NCBI GenBank assembly: GCA_021833365.1
Contig: JAKBFV010000024.1
Coordinates: 1-33,513 of the forward strand
Length of the DNA: 33,513 nt
Direction of reading: 5' to 3'
From: Pseudomonadota bacterium
GTDB taxonomy: Bacteria > Pseudomonadota > Gammaproteobacteria > Pseudomonadales > Moraxellaceae
Shown one piece after another: positions 33,366-33,513 of the stretch; within the stretch, counting starts at the first letter, position 1; each line of letters begins with the position of its first letter. The notes under the pieces are model-generated. The model searched no databases, had not been told where the DNA came from, and was given only the letters and a program-made list of their open reading frames with translations. Made by a program: the position numbers and the translations under genes.

Positions 33366-33513
33366 TCCACCCCTGCGAGTATGCCTTCAGTATAACGAGA
33401 CACCATGGATAGGGTGTAAGGATTGGGTGAAAAAAATGCAGCCCATCGGACGATGCACGATATCCGGCACAACTCGATCAAGCGGCCTTGCAGAGGCCGT
33501 CATGGATGACGAC
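33366..33513. other. Upstream region of the DUF1631 gene at the window edge
   Basis: A minus-strand -10 (TATACT, 33389-33394) has no good -35. A hairpin CGGCC-TTGCAGA-GGCCG lies near 33483-33499 without a T-run. No gene is visible in these 148 bases. Confidence 0.4.

Noticed and set aside
1-33513. CRISPR array, prophage or rRNA genes
   Set aside because: No regularly spaced short repeats, phage structural genes or rRNA-like sequence were seen.

Overview
The window is a proteobacterial chromosome segment, most likely gammaproteobacterial. It has a type II secretion cluster, ThrH, an assimilatory APS-type CysH, mqsRA, and a FilA/FilB-like gene set of the kind known from Moraxellaceae such as Acinetobacter. 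DUF6160 and C39 content hints at Pseudomonadales/Moraxellaceae-like ancestry, but the species cannot be named. The left end cuts through a gene; the right end falls in a promoter region.

Layout. (1) 1-6277, minus strand: a surface-fibre-like locus. Four tandem secreted paralogues (DUF6160/FilA-like; two of them about 93% identical over the stretch compared) are followed by a periplasmic C39 peptidase and a signal-peptide-bearing outer-membrane beta-barrel that runs off the left edge. Two intrinsic terminators and at least one near-consensus promoter split the locus into separate transcription units. The architecture recalls the Fap functional amyloid (FapD C39 peptidase, FapF barrel) and the Acinetobacter fil operon. 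(2) 6441-9214: housekeeping genes pabB, thrH and cysH; the 3' ends of pabB and thrH overlap. (3) 9252-16681, minus strand: type II secretion genes gspE-F-G-H-I-J-K-L-M, tightly overlapping, with gspC, gspD and gspN absent here. (4) 16838-18432: DUF432 protein plus MscS-type channel, joined by an ATGA overlap. (5) 18436-25109, minus strand: a multi-protein phosphorelay made of a 1212-residue HAMP-GAF-kinase-REC-REC-REC hybrid, CheR, a single REC, a CheB catalytic domain, and a REC-PAS-PilZ output protein.

(6) 25307-25588: tRNA-Cys(GCA) and tRNA-Leu(UAA). (7) 25589-29069: accessory DNA. It begins with rearranged vapC and DUF6118 remnants. Next comes a complete 1699-bp element (26481-28179) with 25-bp Tn402/Tn5053-type inverted repeats, exact 5-bp TCCTG target duplications, a serine resolvase with its res site, and an mqsRA toxin-antitoxin operon, but no transposase. 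A histidine phosphatase follows. (8) 29230-33365: a YjdM-like zinc-ribbon protein and a large PilZ-DUF1631-GGDEF(degenerate)-EAL protein.

How the genes may work together. Two proteins carry complete c-di-GMP-binding PilZ motifs and one has an apparently intact EAL domain, so the phosphorelay and the large EAL protein may form a c-di-GMP circuit that could bear on surface structures such as the fibre locus. That link is inference. The best candidates for an undescribed system are the four-paralogue fibre/C39/barrel locus and the transposase-less Tn402-like element carrying a toxin-antitoxin pair.
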